Source: Sphingomonas bacterium | GTDB lineage: Bacteria > Pseudomonadota > Alphaproteobacteria > Sphingomonadales > Sphingomonadaceae | Direction: 5' to 3' | DNA: 43,401 bases | NCBI RefSeq assembly: GCF_028293085.1 | Contig: NZ_JAQGLC010000320.1 | Coordinates: forward strand, 1 to 43,401 | Position numbers and translations under genes: made by a program | Notes under the pieces: model-generated | The model's input: the letters and a program-made list of their open reading frames with translations, nothing else | Told to the model about the DNA's origin: nothing | Database searches by the model: none | Shown here: in pieces, positions 8,187 through 16,549 of the stretch | How the letters are laid out: every line of letters starts with the position of its first letter | Position numbering within the stretch: the first letter of the stretch is position 1

Positions 8187-9812
8187 CTAATGCCCGCGAA
8201 GCAGTACCCGACCGTAATGTTGCGGCGTCAATTCGCCCTTCGCCACCGCTTCCTTGCCGTTGACGAAGACATAATCCATGCCCACCGAATAGGCGTGCGG
8301 CTTCTGATAGGTGGCCACGTCGCTCACCGTTTTGGGATCAAAGACGAGCACGTCCGCGAAATTGCCGGGTTTCAGCACGCCTCGGTTGGGGATGCTGAAT
8401 ACCTGCGCGGCAAGGCCTGACATGGAATGGACCGCCTGCTCGACGCTCATCACGTGGCGCTCGAACACATAATGGCGCAGCTTGCGGGGGAACGAGCCGT
8501 AGGCGCGTGGATGCTCTGAACCTTCGCCGAAGGTCACCAGCGCGCCGTCGGTGCAGGTCATCATCCAGGGTTGCTTCATCAGCAGCTCGAGGTCCTTCTC
8601 GTTCATGTTGAACGAGACGATGCCGGCGCCGCCCTTGATCAACATGTCGATCGCGGTGTCGAGCGGATCCTGGCCGCGCGCCTTGGCGATCTCGTCGAGG
8701 CGCTTGCCGTCGAGCGACGGATCGGCCTTGTAGCCGCGAATCATGATCGCGTTGGCGCCGCCCCGGCGCGTCATGTTGTCCGCCATGTCCTTGCGGATCT
8801 GCCCGCGCTGTTCCGGGTTCTGGAGCCGCTTTGCGATCGCTGTCTGCCCGCCCTCCTGCGCCCAGCCGGGGACCAGAGACGCCTGCAGCGACGATCCAGA
8901 TGCGGCATAGGGATATTGATCCGCCCAGATCTGCAGGCCCTGCGCCCGTGCGTCGTTGATCAGCTTGATCGCCTCGGGCGATTTGCCCCATACCGACGGG
9001 CCCAACATCTTCATGTGATCGACGATGCCCGGCAGATGGGCTTCGCGCGATATCGTGATCAGTTCCTTGATCGCGCCCAGCACGCCGACATCGTAGCTGG
9101 ATTCATCGCGGATATGGCTGGCGTAATAGGCACCCGGATAGCGCGCCGCGACCTTCGCCAGGCCAATGATTTCCGGTGTCTTCGAATATTTTCCGGGAAT
9201 GTAGAACGGCCCGCTCGAAAAACCGTACGCGCCCAGGTCCATCGCGGCTTTGACCAGCGCTTCCATCCTGGCCTGCTCGGCGGCGGTCGGCGCACGATTG
9301 GTCAGGCCCATCACCGCGGTACGCACCGCGTTGTGACCGATCTGGGGCAAGACATTCACCCCCGGCACGTATTTTTCGATCGCCGCGATCTGTGGGGCCA
9401 GGTCCGCCGGGCCAGCGCCGTCGGGATTGATCGCGACCGTAGTGATGCCCTGCAACAGGATCGGCTTGGCGGCGGCGAGCTCGGATGTTTCGATACCCGG
9501 CGCCGCGTGGGAGTGCGTGTCGATAAAGCCCGGCGTCACGTACTTGCCCGTCGCGTCGATCACCAGCGTTGCGGTGGCGCCCGCCGGGATGTCCCCGACC
9601 GCGACGACCTTGTCGTCCTTGATCGCGACGTCGGCGGCGCGGCCGGGGCTGCCGGTGCCGTCCAGGACCATGCCGTGAAGGATCAGCACGTCGTAACGCG
9701 CAGGCACATTTTGCGCCCAGGCGATCGGGCCGGTCACCGCGAAGATCAGCGCCCCCAGTCCGGCGGTGCCGAGCATCGCGCATTTCAACAGGCTTCGATT
9801 GTTCATCCGCAT
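8187..9812 (-). CDS. Exported D-aminoacylase (N-acyl-D-amino-acid deacylase)
   Basis: Amidohydrolase-superfamily N-acyl-D-amino-acid deacylase, expected to release free D-amino acids from N-acylated forms. The start is set at ATG 9812, which follows an AGGAG ribosome site; the ORF-track GTG at 9842 is further upstream. It gives 541 aa with an N-terminal signal peptide (GLGALIFAVTGPIAWAQ), so the enzyme is probably periplasmic. Metal-site motifs are GFIDTHSHA (HxH), ASHIRDES, a histidine in GIVDHMKM, and the catalytic Asp in CTDGALVTFG. The C-terminal amidohydrolase strand GVLKPGNFADVLVFDPKTV is typical. It is divergent from a LysR regulator followed by D-glutamate catabolic genes, which fits a role in feeding D-amino acids, perhaps D-Glu, into that pathway. 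The family call is strong; substrate preference is inferred from context. Confidence 0.87.
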   Translation of the reverse strand: MRMNNRSLLKCAMLGTAGLGALIFAVTGPIAWAQNVPARYDVLILHGMVLDGTGSPGRAADVAIKDDKVVAVGDIPAGATATLVIDATGKYVTPGFIDTHSHAAPGIETSELAAAKPILLQGITTVAINPDGAGPADLAPQIAAIEKYVPGVNVLPQIGHNAVRTAVMGLTNRAPTAAEQARMEALVKAAMDLGAYGFSSGPFYIPGKYSKTPEIIGLAKVAARYPGAYYASHIRDESSYDVGVLGAIKELITISREAHLPGIVDHMKMLGPSVWGKSPEAIKLINDARAQGLQIWADQYPYAASGSSLQASLVPGWAQEGGQTAIAKRLQNPEQRGQIRKDMADNMTRRGGANAIMIRGYKADPSLDGKRLDEIAKARGQDPLDTAIDMLIKGGAGIVSFNMNEKDLELLMKQPWMMTCTDGALVTFGEGSEHPRAYGSFPRKLRHYVFERHVMSVEQAVHSMSGLAAQVFSIPNRGVLKPGNFADVLVFDPKTVSDVATYQKPHAYSVGMDYVFVNGKEAVAKGELTPQHYGRVLLRGH

Positions 9813-10262
9813 GCCCCAAATCTCCTGGCGCCTAATTCTCACGTCGAAATCATTCCCGGGCCGTGCGCCCGGCCGCTATTCGAGAAGTTTGAGAGACGAC
9901 CGTCACGAACAAGAGCCTGGGAACCCCGAATAGCGCCGGAGTGTCTTTCCTCTCTGCTTGCTGAATAACCCGGGTCACCGCCACCGCGATGATCTGGATT
10001 TTCCTGGCCCTGGCGTCGTCGTCATTCCCCTTTGGAGCGAGATCAGTAAGGTCCGCCTCTCCCCGCAGGTTTCTGTTTATCCGCCGTTTTTACCTGGTGG
10101 CGCCGTGGAGAGAGATTGGCAGCGAATTCCTGCTTTCGTCAACGGCCTTCCCCTTTCAGAGACTTGCTCAACTCATAGCCATTGGACATGGGTCGCGGCC
10201 TGTGCATGATTTGGCGCCAGCGTCACGCCCGCAGCCCCCTTTTAGCGGAGAAGCAGAAAATC
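9813..10262. other. Divergent intergenic/promoter region
   Basis: About 450 bp between the D-aminoacylase (minus) and the LysR gene (plus). No convincing gene is present; the short ORFs lack motifs. Its position suggests it carries the promoters of both units and binding sites for the LysR protein. I could not single out one convincing LysR box. Confidence 0.5.
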
Positions 10263-11153
10263 ATGATGAGTCTACGTCACATCGAGGTGTTCCACGCCGT
10301 CTATCAGTCCGGTTCGGTCAGCGCGGCGGCACGGGCGCTCAACGTGTCGCAGCCCTCGGTCAGCAAGGTGCTGCGGCACGCCGAAAGTCGGATCGGATTC
10401 GCGCTGTTCCGGATCGTGAAGGGTCGGCTGGTCCCGACGGACGAGGCCCATATCCTGTTTCCCGAAGCGCGCGACCTTCATACGCGCATCGAATCGCTGC
10501 AGGAGATGACCAAGAACCTGCGGCGCGGTGGTGATGGCCATTTGCGCCTCGCGGTGCTTCCGTCGCTGGGGCTGGACGTCGCGCCCTCCGCCATCGCCCG
10601 CTTCCACGAGAAGCATCCGAAGGTCTCCTTCGATGTGCAGACGCTGCACAATGAAGATGTTCTCCGCTCGCTATACGAGCGCGATAGCGACCTGGCGGTG
10701 GCCTATGACGCACCGCATCACCCGCGGCTGTCCTCGATCCGAGTCGGGTCGGGCGAACTGGCGGTGCTCTATCGCAAAAGAGACCTTCCTGACGCGCCGG
10801 CCCGGGTCTCTCCTGAACTGTTGCGCAATCTCCCGCTCATTCGCCTCACCGGCAAAGGGTCGGTCGGGACGCTCTTTTCCAGCAAGCTGGAGCCCGAGGA
10901 CACCGATCGCGCGGGGATCGCCGTCCAGACCTATTACGTCGCGGCAGGCCTGGTGCGGCAGGGCGCCGGTGTGGCGGTAGTCGACGAGTTCACGGCACGA
11001 GCCCAGGTCAGCGCCGACCTGGATTTCCGCTACCTGACCGACGGCCTCTCCTTCAACGTCTACTGCATCCATCTGGAGGATCGGCCCCTTTCTGGTCCGG
11101 CCCGCGACTTCGTCACCACCCTGCAGGAGACGCTGCGGACAATGCAGGCATAG
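10263..11153 (+). CDS. LysR-type regulator, probably of D-glutamate catabolism
   Basis: LysR-type transcriptional regulator of 296 aa. The start is ATG 10263 (MMSLRHIEVFHAVYQ), preceded by AGCGGAG about 12 nt upstream; the ATG at 10266 is equally possible, and the ORF-track start at 10182 is too far upstream. The winged helix-turn-helix occupies residues 3-62, with VSAAARALNVSQPSVSKVLRHAES as the recognition part. The substrate-binding domain follows (LRLAVLPSLGLDVAPSAIARF, and AAGLVRQGAGVAVVDEFTA near the C-terminus). It lies about 100 bp upstream of dgcN-like and dgcA-like genes on the same strand and is divergent from the D-aminoacylase. That is the placement reported for the LysR regulator (DgcR) of the DgcN/DgcA pathway. 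A D-amino acid effector is an inference. Confidence 0.88.
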   Translation: MMSLRHIEVFHAVYQSGSVSAAARALNVSQPSVSKVLRHAESRIGFALFRIVKGRLVPTDEAHILFPEARDLHTRIESLQEMTKNLRRGGDGHLRLAVLPSLGLDVAPSAIARFHEKHPKVSFDVQTLHNEDVLRSLYERDSDLAVAYDAPHHPRLSSIRVGSGELAVLYRKRDLPDAPARVSPELLRNLPLIRLTGKGSVGTLFSSKLEPEDTDRAGIAVQTYYVAAGLVRQGAGVAVVDEFTARAQVSADLDFRYLTDGLSFNVYCIHLEDRPLSGPARDFVTTLQETLRTMQA

Positions 11154-11255
11154 CCAGAGTCTATGAGGTTCATCTGCCTTTGATCTTTGCTCGGAAGCGC
11201 CGTGGCGACATTGATTGGCGCGGGCGGTTCCGCCCCAAGTCAGTGCGAGATCGAG

Positions 11256-12278
11256 ATGATTCCCTCCCCCTATTTGTTATATCTGGGCAATGCGACAGAT
11301 GAGCTTTCGGTGAAGACCTCACGCGGTGTCGCAGTGTGGCGCCCGGAGCTCTGTGTCGGCGAATATCGCGGTCCCGAAAGCACGGTGACCCTTGGCCTCC
11401 CGCATCTAGAATTCGCGGAAGCGGTGGCGGCGGGCGCGCGCACGCTGGTGCTCGGTGTCGCCAATGCGGGCGGTGTGATGGGGCCACAGGCGATCAGCGA
11501 CGCGGTCGCAGCATTGGAGGCCGGAATGAACGTCGTGTCGGGCTTGCACGATCGCCTCGTCGCGCATCCCGAGATCACTGCTGCCGCGGCGAAGGCGGGC
11601 CTGCAATTGCTCGACGTGCGCAACCCGCCGACCGATCTGGTGGTCGGCAATGGGCGTCCCCGTAGCGGACGCCGGCTGTTGACGGTCGGTACAGATTGCT
11701 CGGTCGGCAAGATGTACACGACGCTCGCGCTGGAACGTGAGATGCGGCAACAGGGAATCCGCGTTGATTTCCGCGCGACGGGACAGACCGGCATCCTCAT
11801 CGCGCATTCGGGTGTCCCGATCGATGCGGTGGTTGCCGACTTCATATCGGGCGCCGCCGAATGGGTCTCGCCGGCGCGCACCGATGGCGGCTGGGACCTG
11901 ATCGAGGGCCAGGGATCGCTTTTTCATCCATCGTTTGCCGGCGTCTCGCTTGGCCTGCTCCATGGATCGCAACCCGACGCGCTCGTCTTGTGCCATGAGA
12001 TCGGGCGTCCCCACATTCGCGGTATTCCAGGGCGGCCGTTGCCGGATTTAAAGACATGTCTCGAGGCTAACCTTACCGCTGCGCGCCTTACAAATCCGGC
12101 GGTTATCGCGGTTGGTGTCGCGCTGAACACATCGCGACTGTCGCCCGAGGATGCGCGCCGCGCCTGCGCCGAGGTGGAGGATCTGCTGGAGCTGCCGTGC
12201 CAGGATCCGATGGTGACGGGTACAGATCGGATCGTCGATTGGATGATGCAATGCTTCGCCACGTCCACGGCCGCGTAG
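11256..12278 (+). CDS. dgcN: DUF1611 protein, DgcN-like D-glutamate N-acetyltransferase
   Basis: DUF1611-family protein. The start is placed at ATG 11256, giving MIPSPYLLYLGNATDELSVKT, the usual family N-terminus, and 340 aa; the TTG at 11187 in the ORF track would add unrelated residues. The N-terminal Rossmann-like domain (residues 1-130) includes RTLVLGVANAGGVM. The C-terminal P-loop domain begins with GTDCSVGKMYTTLAL near residue 145 and contains GQTGILIAHSG and VLCHEIGRPHIRGIPG. DUF1611 proteins paired with a dipeptide-epimerase-like enzyme have been described as DgcN, which acetylates D-glutamate for racemisation by DgcA. The next gene is exactly such a partner and overlaps this one by 28 bp. 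The function is assigned by family plus operon partner; no residue seen here proves D-Glu specificity. Confidence 0.8.
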   Translation: MIPSPYLLYLGNATDELSVKTSRGVAVWRPELCVGEYRGPESTVTLGLPHLEFAEAVAAGARTLVLGVANAGGVMGPQAISDAVAALEAGMNVVSGLHDRLVAHPEITAAAAKAGLQLLDVRNPPTDLVVGNGRPRSGRRLLTVGTDCSVGKMYTTLALEREMRQQGIRVDFRATGQTGILIAHSGVPIDAVVADFISGAAEWVSPARTDGGWDLIEGQGSLFHPSFAGVSLGLLHGSQPDALVLCHEIGRPHIRGIPGRPLPDLKTCLEANLTAARLTNPAVIAVGVALNTSRLSPEDARRACAEVEDLLELPCQDPMVTGTDRIVDWMMQCFATSTAA

Positions 12279-13237
12279 AGCTCTGGCCGCTCGCCGCGCC
12301 GTTCCGGATCTCCCGCGGCGTGAAGACCGTCGCGGAGGTCGTGACGGTCGAGCTGGAGCAGGGCGCCCATATCGGGCGGGGCGAGGCTGTGCCCTATGCC
12401 CGTTACGGCGAATCGTCGGAGGGCGTCCTTCGTCAGATCGAGACGCTGGCGCCGATGCTGGCCGCCGGCCTCTCGCGCACGGAGCTGCGACGAGCCTTGC
12501 CGCCGGGTGCTGCGCGCAATGCGATCGATTGTGCCTTATGGGATCTGGAAGCGCGCTTGTCCGGGCAATCCGTTGCGGTCACGGCGGCCGCGCCGCTCTC
12601 ACCAGTGACGACGGCGTTGACCGTCGGTCTTGATACGCCTGACGCGATGGCCGATGCGGCGGCCGCGCTCACCGGGTCGACGCTGGTCAAGGTCAAGGTG
12701 GATGCGCAGGAGCCGGAGGCGTGCCTGAACGCGGTCCGCCGCGCGCTTCCCGATGCCGCGCTGATCGTCGACCCCAACGAAAGCTGGGACATGGCGTTGC
12801 TCGAACGACTGCAGCCCATGTTGCGGGACCTGCGCATCGCGTTCGTCGAACAGCCGCTGCCGGCGGAAGACGATGCGTGCCTCGAAGGGTTCGAGCCGCT
12901 GGTGCCGATCTGCGCGGACGAATCCTGCCACACCGCAGAAGACCTGCCCGTGCTCGAACGCCGCTACGGCATGATCAACATCAAACTGGACAAGACGGGC
13001 GGACTGACCGAGGCGTTGGAGCTCTATGACGCGGCGCGCGCACGGGGAATGGGCATCATGGTCGGCTGCATGGTGAGCACTTCGCTTTCGATCGCGCCGG
13101 CGCTGCACATCGCCGCGCGGGCGGATTTCGCCGATCTGGATGGACCGTGGTGGCTGAAGGAAGACCGCCCAGGCGGGGTGACGATGCAGGGCAGCACCAT
13201 GCTGCCGCCGGCGCAGGGTTTCTGGGGGACATTATGA
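12251..13237 (+). CDS. dgcA: Enolase-superfamily epimerase, DgcA-like N-acetyl-D-glutamate racemase
   Basis: Member of the muconate-lactonising/dipeptide-epimerase branch of the enolase superfamily, 328 aa from ATG 12251 (MLRHVHGRVELWPLAAPFRISRG begins the capping domain). Catalytic and metal residues are present: KVKVD (first Lys), DPNESWD (metal Asp), EQPLP (metal Glu), ADESCH (metal Asp) and IKLDKTGG (second Lys). Sequence alone would suggest L-Ala-D/L-Glu epimerase. The overlap with the DUF1611 gene argues instead for DgcA, which interconverts N-acetyl-D- and N-acetyl-L-glutamate. Both activities act on D-Glu-containing substrates, so a peptidoglycan dipeptide role is the main alternative. 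The start overlaps dgcN by 28 bp, so translation is likely coupled. Confidence 0.8.
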   Translation: MLRHVHGRVELWPLAAPFRISRGVKTVAEVVTVELEQGAHIGRGEAVPYARYGESSEGVLRQIETLAPMLAAGLSRTELRRALPPGAARNAIDCALWDLEARLSGQSVAVTAAAPLSPVTTALTVGLDTPDAMADAAAALTGSTLVKVKVDAQEPEACLNAVRRALPDAALIVDPNESWDMALLERLQPMLRDLRIAFVEQPLPAEDDACLEGFEPLVPICADESCHTAEDLPVLERRYGMINIKLDKTGGLTEALELYDAARARGMGIMVGCMVSTSLSIAPALHIAARADFADLDGPWWLKEDRPGGVTMQGSTMLPPAQGFWGTL

Positions 13238-13270
13238 CGATCATCAGTCACGTGCCGAGCAACCGTTAAC

Positions 13271-14521
13271 GTGGTGCGCGCCTTTTTCGCAGTCGCATTG
13301 TGGAAGAGGGTGCTCGTCGCCCTGCTGCTCGGCATCCTGTTCGGGCTCGCCTGGCCGGCTGCCGCGCCCTCGATCGCGTTCCTGGGCGATATCTTCGTTC
13401 GGCTGATCCGAATGCTGGTCGTACCGATCGTGCTGGTGACGATTGCGGCCGGCGTGACGTCGCTCGGCGATCCCAAGCGGCTGGGTTCGCTCGGGGGCCG
13501 CACCGTCCTGCTTTTCCTCGCCACGACAGCAGTGGCCGTGGCGGTCGGAATGGCAGTTGCCTGCATCATCCGGCCCGGCGTGGACATCAATCTCGGCACG
13601 GCGGCACCGCACGCGCTTGGCGAAGCGAAGACACTTTACGACCAGCTGATCGGCATCATTCCCGTCAACATCTTCGTCGCGCTTTCCACGGGCGACATGC
13701 TGCCGATCATCTTCTTCGCGATCCTGTTCGGCGTCGGCACCGTCCTGGCCGGCGAAGCCGGCGAGCCGGTCGCGGCGTTTCTGCACGCCGCCTCTGCCGT
13801 GCTGCTGCGCGTGGTGCGGGTAGCGATGGAATTTACGCCGTTCGGCGTCTTTGCGCTGGTGGCGAACGCAATGGCGACGAGTGGGGTCGCGGTGTTCGTG
13901 CATATCGGCTGGCTGGCATTATGCGTGGTCGTCGGCAGCGCGATTCAGGCGCTGATCGTGCACAGTGCGATGATCCGCGTATTGGCGCGGCTTTCCGTAC
14001 GGCGCTTTTTCGGCGGTATCGTCGATGCGCTGGTGGTGGCCTTCTCGACCGCATCGAGCTCCGCGACGCTGCCCGTGGCGATGCGGGTGGCGGAGGATAA
14101 TCTCGGCATCGACGAAAAGGTCGCGTCGACCGTGCTCCCGCTTGGCGCGGCGATCGGCAAGGATGGCACCGCGATGTATGTCGGCCTGCTCAGCGTGTTC
14201 AGCCTGCAGGCTTTCGGCGTCCCGTTGGAAGCCGGTACAATGGCGATCATCTTCCTGACCGCCGCATTGGCGGCGTTCGGAACCGCGCCCGTTCCTTCGG
14301 CATCCTTGTTCATGCTGTCGGCGGTGCTGTCGGCGGTCCACATCTCGCCGGAGCAGACCGCTTTGGTGGTCGGGTTCGTGCTGCCGTTCGATCGGCTGCT
14401 CGACATGACGCGCACCGTCCCCAGCTGCAGCGCGAACCTGGCTGTCGCCACGGTGATCGCGCGCTGGGAGGGAGAGATCGACACGGATCGCTATCGTGCG
14501 GTCACGGACGAGCGCTTGTAG
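13271..14521 (+). CDS. Dicarboxylate/glutamate:cation symporter (DAACS family)
   Basis: Secondary transporter of the DctA/GltP family, 416 aa, with GTG start at 13271 (MVRAFFAVALWKRVLVALLLG, the expected cytoplasmic lead and first helix). At least eight hydrophobic segments are visible. The family's serine-rich re-entrant loop is present (FSTASSSATLPVAMR), as are the substrate/cation motif GAAIGKDGTAMYVGLLSVF and the second loop with DRLLDMTRT. It is the last gene of the LysR-dgcN-dgcA cluster and most likely takes up glutamate, D-glutamate or a C4 dicarboxylate. No strong ribosome site precedes the GTG. An 11-codon ORF (ATG 13234, stop at 13269) overlaps the dgcA stop and ends one base before the GTG, so re-initiation could load ribosomes here. 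Confidence 0.88.
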   Translation: MVRAFFAVALWKRVLVALLLGILFGLAWPAAAPSIAFLGDIFVRLIRMLVVPIVLVTIAAGVTSLGDPKRLGSLGGRTVLLFLATTAVAVAVGMAVACIIRPGVDINLGTAAPHALGEAKTLYDQLIGIIPVNIFVALSTGDMLPIIFFAILFGVGTVLAGEAGEPVAAFLHAASAVLLRVVRVAMEFTPFGVFALVANAMATSGVAVFVHIGWLALCVVVGSAIQALIVHSAMIRVLARLSVRRFFGGIVDALVVAFSTASSSATLPVAMRVAEDNLGIDEKVASTVLPLGAAIGKDGTAMYVGLLSVFSLQAFGVPLEAGTMAIIFLTAALAAFGTAPVPSASLFMLSAVLSAVHISPEQTALVVGFVLPFDRLLDMTRTVPSCSANLAVATVIARWEGEIDTDRYRAVTDERL

Positions 14522-14959
14522 GCTGGCACTACGGTGCATTCCGCGCGGTCAGACATCGATGATCGCGGAAGTGTGACACCGTCCGGTGCAGGTCGGTGAC
14601 GACGTGCTCGCCGCGCTGCGCTGTGCGACCGATGGCCGCCCAGGATCGGAAAGCCTTCTGGTGCGGTGGCGCTATCCATCCCCGCCTCGAGACAATTATC
14701 TTAGATTCAAACGCCGCGCCAAAACGGGTTAGCCAAATGCCATTCCGACGCTGATGAGCCGGAGATATTGCATCACGGCGTTAAGCTTCCGCTCCATCGA
14801 TTCGAAAATGCGTCGTTTGAGCTGCTGCCGGTTTCGTGGGCACCAAGATAAGGTGTTTATGGAACCGGAGGGTATTAATCTGCTCCAGAGCCCCTTTTGC
14901 ATGTCGATTGACACGTGCCATCCTCGGGAAAGCGGTAAATCAGCTCGGGCGACAGCTCG
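14522..14959. other. Intergenic stretch without a supported gene
   Basis: About 440 bp between the symporter and the convergent phenylalanine hydroxylase gene. A 61-residue minus-strand ORF (14729-14914) has fewer arginines than the usual shadows, but no motif and no ribosome site that I recognise. The stretch around 14690-14900 is noticeably more AT-rich than its surroundings, which may mark older inserted DNA. Confidence 0.4.
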
Positions 14960-15853
14960 TCATTCGTGAACGCGCGTCGCGATCTGGTCATCCGCCGGCG
15001 TGTTGCCCCGGACATAAGACTGGGTGCCGCGCGTGTAGATCGTGTCGGTAGGCAATAGCGACGCGATCTCGATGTCGGGTTGGCCTTCGATTTCGGCGTA
15101 AAGCGGCCCGAAGTCGGTCTCGAGCGTCTGGCGCAGGAGGTCGTCGAAGCTGTCGATCACGAAGTAATTCTGCTGATAATCGTCGATCCGGTATCTGGTG
15201 CGCATCAGCCGCTTCAGGTCGAAGCCCAGCCGGTTTGGAGATGCATCCTTGAGCGCGAACAATGTTTCGCCATAGGATGAGACGATCCCGGCGCCATAGA
15301 TGCGCAAGCCGGCATCGGAGCGCACCAGCCCGAACTCGACCGTATACCAATAAAGCCGGGCCAGCCGGTCGACGACACCCATCGCGGTCGCCCGTTGGCC
15401 GCCAATGCCAAAGGCCTGCATATAGTCCGCGAAGACGGGGTGGGCGAGCAGCGGCACATGCCCGAACACATCGTGGAAGACGTCGGGCTCCTGCAGGTAG
15501 TCGAGCTGATCTGGCTTGCGAATGAAGTTGCCCGCGACGAACCGGCGATTGGCGAGATGATCGTAGAAAATCTCGTCCGGCACGAGCCCCTCGACCGCGA
15601 CCACCTGCCAACCGGTCGCTTTCATCAGACGGTCGGAAAGCTCCTCAAAATCAGGAATACCGGGTTTCGACATCTGGAGGATATTCAGCCCGGCAATGAA
15701 TTCGGGGGTTGCGCGGTTCGGCAGCAATCGGGTCTGGCGGTCGAATAGCCGGTCCCAGACGGTGTGCTCCGCCGCCGTGTATCGGGACCAGTTCTGGGAG
15801 ACGGTCCAGTCGGAGGATGGGGCTTTCGTACGATCTACGCGGATAGGTGCCAT
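14960..15853 (-). CDS. phhA: Phenylalanine 4-monooxygenase
   Basis: Iron- and pterin-dependent phenylalanine hydroxylase converting phenylalanine to tyrosine, 297 aa, the usual bacterial length. The core motif PDVFHDVFGHVPLLAHP supplies the two iron-binding histidines, and WYTVEFGLV about 40 residues later supplies the iron-binding glutamate. The N-terminal part (NWSRYTAAEHTVWDRLFDRQ) and VVAVEGLVPDEIFYDHLANRRF are also typical. The start at ATG 15853 is the first in frame. The gene is divergent from an Lrp/AsnC regulator with about 95 bp between them, a common arrangement for local control by amino acids. No pterin-carbinolamine dehydratase (phhB) is visible in the window, so cofactor recycling must be encoded elsewhere. 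The call is firm. Confidence 0.95.
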   Translation of the reverse strand: MAPIRVDRTKAPSSDWTVSQNWSRYTAAEHTVWDRLFDRQTRLLPNRATPEFIAGLNILQMSKPGIPDFEELSDRLMKATGWQVVAVEGLVPDEIFYDHLANRRFVAGNFIRKPDQLDYLQEPDVFHDVFGHVPLLAHPVFADYMQAFGIGGQRATAMGVVDRLARLYWYTVEFGLVRSDAGLRIYGAGIVSSYGETLFALKDASPNRLGFDLKRLMRTRYRIDDYQQNYFVIDSFDDLLRQTLETDFGPLYAEIEGQPDIEIASLLPTDTIYTRGTQSYVRGNTPADDQIATRVHE

Positions 15854-15955
15854 GCGGCGTATATTACATGCCGACGGCGAATTTGCGTTCCAAACGCCGC
15901 ACCTTTACGGTATTTTATGAAACGTTCTGCTCAATGAATGGCGATATTATGAAAC
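15853..15955. promoter_or_regulatory. Divergent phhA/lrp control region with inverted and direct repeats
   Basis: An 8-bp perfect inverted repeat, TGCGGCGT (15853-15860) and ACGCCGCA (15894-15901), starts at the phhA start codon. A direct repeat TTATGAAAC occurs at 15915 and 15947, 32 bp apart (about three helical turns); the second copy covers the proposed lrp start. These are plausible Lrp-type binding elements, by position only. Confidence 0.4.
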
Positions 15956-16419
15956 AAACCTATACGCTCGAAGCGCTGGACCGGCGAATCATTGCAGCGC
16001 TTCAGCGTGACGCGTCGCTCAGCCACGCCGACCTGGCGAAGTGCATCGGCAGCTCGACCGCGTCCTGCTGGCGCAGGATCAAGCAGCTCGAGGCGGCGGG
16101 CGTGCTGACCGCGACGGTGAGGCTCGTCGATGCCGAAAAGATCGGCTGCGGCGTCAATGTGCTGTGCAACATCCGGGTGCAAAGCCATTCGCGCGAAAAC
16201 CGTGCCAGCTTCGAGGATTTCATCCGCGCGAGGCCGGAGGTGATGGAATGCTATTCGATGTCGGGAGACTGGGATTATCTCCTGCGCGTGGTCGCGGCGG
16301 ATGTCGCCGATTATGAGCGGTTCCTGATGCGGACTCTGCTCGAGCATCCCTCCGTCGGCAGTGCCTCGTCGCATTTCGCACTGTCGCTGACGAAATACAC
16401 CACGGCAGTGCCGGTCTGA
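15949..16419 (+). CDS. Lrp/AsnC-family regulator, divergent from phhA
   Basis: Lrp/AsnC transcriptional regulator, 156 aa from ATG 15949 (MKQTYTLEALDRRIIAALQRD); ATG 15934 would add five residues, and neither has a strong ribosome site. The ORF-track start at 15847 lies inside phhA. The N-terminal helix-turn-helix is LSHADLAKCIGSSTASCWRRIKQLEAAGVL, and the C-terminal RAM/ACT effector domain includes RPEVMECYSMSGDWDYLLRVVA. Divergence from phenylalanine hydroxylase suggests that it senses phenylalanine or tyrosine and controls phhA and itself, as for similar pairs in other proteobacteria. The effector is inferred. Confidence 0.9.
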   Translation: MKQTYTLEALDRRIIAALQRDASLSHADLAKCIGSSTASCWRRIKQLEAAGVLTATVRLVDAEKIGCGVNVLCNIRVQSHSRENRASFEDFIRARPEVMECYSMSGDWDYLLRVVAADVADYERFLMRTLLEHPSVGSASSHFALSLTKYTTAVPV

Positions 16420-16549
16420 CGAGTCATCGGTGTACCTGGGGAGTAGCTGGTTATTTCTGGCGACCTGCATCGCCGACCACCTGATCAAATGCCGCGGCGC
16501 CTGGGGCGTTCGAATTGCCGCCCCCGCCGAGATCGAGCCGCGCCAGCTC

